A stretch of DNA of 64,000 bases from Henckelia pumila (taxonomy: Eukaryota > Streptophyta > Magnoliopsida > Lamiales > Gesneriaceae), in the NCBI RefSeq assembly GCF_033568475.1, contig NC_133120.1, forward strand, positions 86,322,151 to 86,386,150, written 5' to 3'. How positions within the stretch are numbered: position 1 is the stretch's first letter; each line of letters begins with the position of its first letter. A program made the position numbers and the translations under genes. Of this stretch, positions 61,472-64,000 are shown piece after piece. The notes beneath the pieces are model-generated. The model was not told where the DNA came from, searched no databases, and saw only the letters and a list, made by a program, of their open reading frames with translations.

Positions 61472-62220
61472 TAGAGATGATAATTTTCCTCGCGGGTTTA
61501 GATACCCGCTGAGAAAACCCGAAACGGGGTGGGTTTGGGGGAATATTTTCGGGTATGGATTCGGGTTTGGGGATGGGATGATATCCGCATCCCCGAACCC
61601 GCCCCGATAATAACCGATAATAATAATAATAATATACAAATATTTTAATTATCAAATTTTATTAAATCTAAAATATTGTTAGAAAATTAAAATTTAAAGT
61701 ATTATTATTATTTCGTTTATATATATTTTTATATATTATATATAATGTATCCGTTTATGATAGCATAGTTTTTTATAACATAAAAATATTATTTGAATTT
61801 CGTTCATGTTAATACACATATAAAGTATTTATACTAGTCCAAATAAATATATATATATTATTTATTTTGATAAATTTAGAAACAATGTATAATCTTAATA
61901 AATTTTTGATACATAGTATTTTTTTTATAATAATAATTTTGATGTATAAAAATATTTTGTATTTAAATATTTTAGATATTTTATTAAAAAATTGAATAAT
62001 CATTTTTATATTCTTATATAATAAAATTTACTAATTCATATATATATATATATATTTGGGTATGGGTATGGGGGCGGGAACATGGTCCCCACGGGGATGG
62101 AGACGGGGAATCCCCGTTAAAAATTAATGGGGATTGGGGCGAGTATTGTGATCAGATTTGAATTCGGAGACGGGGATGGGGAAGGCATCCCCGTCCCGAC
62201 CCGCCCCATTGTCGTTCCTA
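61472..62220. mobile_element. hAT-type non-autonomous element, 749 bp
   Basis: Ends TAGAGATGATAAT and ATTGTCGTTCCTA are imperfect inverted repeats. A perfect 8-bp target-site duplication GTAATTGG flanks it (61464-61471 and 62221-62228). The subterminal parts are rich in GGGGATGG/CCCCGACCC blocks; the centre is AT-rich. The first locus, at 47745, reads GTAATTGA without the element. Confidence 0.9.
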
Positions 62221-63722
62221 GTAATTGGAGTGAAAAAATTTAAAGAGGTAGATATTTAATATTTACTAAATTTTTAGTGATTTCAAAAAATAAAAAAATG
62301 GAACACTAGGACCAAACTAAACAAGGTTAAACATAATAAAAAAATTACAAAACCGAGCACTTACATGCAAAAAAAACAAGAAAACTATTAAAAAAAGATA
62401 AAAGAGCAAACAGTAATTGAATCGCAAACCTTGTAATTCAATTGAAGAAAAATGAATTATTTGAGGAGACCATGAGCTGGCTGAGGCAGAAATCCAAATC
62501 CACTCGGGCTAAAAAATTTCAACGAGGAACTAATAGATCACGAGTAAGATACCTATTAATTATAGTTTCAAAAATATTATCATTTACAAGATCTTCAATA
62601 ATTTTTATATGGAACTCGCTAGATTTGAAAATCTTTGAGATTTACGCGGAGGTTCGAGCTCCTTATTAATGGATGTATTCGCGCCGGCCCTCTCGGGTGA
62701 TGAATTATTGTCAATTCTTGGCTTAAAAAATAATCAAATATTGTTTCCCTTTCTCTCTCTTGATTTTACATTAAAACAACCAAAAATCATTTTAAATTGA
62801 GATTGAATCAAAGTAAATATTAATTTGCGCATTGTCAGAAAAAAATGTATGCAAAGTTTTACCAAATGAAACATCTAGACTTGAAAAACTCACAATCAAG
62901 TGTATTGTTTATCCATAGTTCAATTTGTTTTAAGCTTGATAAGCAAAACAAAAAAAAAAAAAAGAAAAAAAAGAAAAACCAGTGTGCTGAGCTATGCAGT
63001 AAACAAAAATATAAGCGAAACTCAATTGTGAGAAAGTAATTTCCGAAAAATAAAAAAACGACATTTCGTAAACATGATATCAAATAAAAGCACGAAGGAA
63101 AATTCAGTATCCAACTTACAATTACCTGAAAAATTTAGGTAGAGAGCGATATATGTCTATACAAGTGAAAACCCCCGTCGAGTTGCAATTTTAAAACCCA
63201 AGGTAAAAGAACGACAAGTAAAATACTATATTTTTCTTTTGGTGATGTCTCCCATCTCTTCAACGGGAGCAAAGTTACTCTGAAAATAAGAGAAAATTTG
63301 TGATTTTTACCAACAACTCAAAAAAAACATTGTGTATTTTCACATTGACCCAAAAAAAGAGGGAAAAAAACCTTTAATTGTTTGGATGTTGCATGCTTTG
63401 TAAAGTACCTTTAGACGACGACAATGGCTGATCAACGAACTCAAATGCTAGATTAACAAAGTCATCGGAGGGCGGAGCGTTGGTTTCTAGAAGAAAAGAG
63501 CTGAGGCGAAGTGGTGATGAACAGCCCAATTTTGGGCATTAATACTGTGCTCATTGATTTTTTATAACTGGGCCTACGTTTTCCATCAAGGCTGAAATTT
63601 TTTGGATCAAAACTAACATATAAATTAAAAAAAAACAATTGGGCCACCCGGGCTACAGCCCAGGTGGCCATATACGTGCCTCCGCCCGCCCTACTCCGAA
63701 TAGTGAATTGGGTGGATCTCGA
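62221..63722. repeat. Second array locus with a single unit
   Basis: Left flank (62221-62640), one roughly 0.95-kb unit (about 62640-63590) and right flank (63583-63722) match 47745-48145, the array units and 56870-57012 in the same order and orientation. Only one unit is present, against nine in the first locus. The region carries no intact gene. Confidence 0.92.
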
Positions 63723-63723
63723 T

Positions 63724-64000
63724 TCCAAAAACCACCTACGAAGCGAAAAAAGTACTTTTTCTAAAATGTTATATTAATCAGAGAGAGATTCACGATCACA
63801 TGCATAGGAAAATTTAACATATTTGTCCGAAACGACATTAAAGGAACCAAAGAAAACGAAAAAAGATATAATGTATGATAACTCTGAATTCAGGAGCCCA
63901 AGAGTATTTGGGCTTTTCTGAAGACTATTTGGGGTTGATTCCATCACTGGCCCAATTTGTTTTAACTTTGGTGAGAAAGATTTAAATCCTTTATGTTGAG
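63724..64000. repeat. Continuation of the second locus to the window edge
   Basis: Matches 59913-60200 without the interruptions found there. It extends beyond the window, so the full length of the duplication is unknown. Confidence 0.88.

Noticed and set aside
1-64000. tRNA, rRNA or snoRNA genes
   Set aside because: No cloverleaf with A and B boxes, no rRNA segments, and no convincing C/D or H/ACA boxes were found by eye. The tRNA-like match at 17945 is a retrotransposon primer site.

Overview
This is nuclear DNA of a flowering plant, most likely a eudicot. It has AT-rich intergenic DNA, GT-AG introns, plant-specific gene families (an ALE2-like receptor kinase, an X8-domain plasmodesmal protein, an NPF transporter relic), a Sirevirus-type Copia element and many small DNA transposons. 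An asterid origin is possible, but I cannot fix the order or species from the window.

Left third (1-15010), plus strand unless stated: an ALE2/At4g02010-type receptor-like kinase (CDS about 2918-6526, 7 exons, 731 codons); a GPI-anchored X8/callose-binding protein of the PDCB type (7472-9065, 3 exons, 196 aa); an ERD2 K/HDEL receptor (9894-12427, 6 exons, 215 aa); and, on the minus strand, a divergent SUMO (13901-14902, 3 exons, 102 aa). The first and third genes share a roughly 0.75-kb non-coding block. In the kinase gene this block lies between two copies of a roughly 53-bp sequence, as if it had been copied into a staggered break.

Middle (16000-33700): a 10.4-kb Sirevirus-like Copia fossil (16273-26656) carrying a younger, unrelated solo LTR (22312-24156) in its pol region; an eEF1A gene (28701-30456, minus, 449 aa) with a leader intron and a telo-box; an 8-bp-TSD hAT MITE just upstream of it; and a Mutator-like element with long inverted repeats.

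Right half (34000-64000), minus strand: an organelle-type glycine-rich RNA-binding protein (34018-35173, 141 aa) and the TFIIIB subunit BDP1/B'' (40569-45094, 14 exons, 703 aa). A partial copy of the BDP1 3' end lies at 36930-38424, and an NPF (NRT1/PTR) pseudogene with four frameshifts sits between that copy and the parent gene. The partial copy is split by an 880-bp solo LTR, and the parent gene preserves the empty site. Beyond BDP1 lies a tandem array of nine units of about 0.95 kb (48146-56905). A second copy of the same locus with a single unit follows at 62221-64000. Between them lie a 2.8-kb Gypsy-type solo LTR and a 749-bp hAT element, each with a perfect target-site duplication.

The functional genes are mostly housekeeping: ER retrieval, SUMO conjugation, translation elongation, RNA binding and Pol III initiation. 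They are unrelated neighbours, not a pathway cluster. The interest of the window is its record of duplication, templated repair, array expansion and nested insertion. Exon coordinates were read by eye from splice signals and reading phase; every complete gene closes to a whole number of codons at the length usual for its family.
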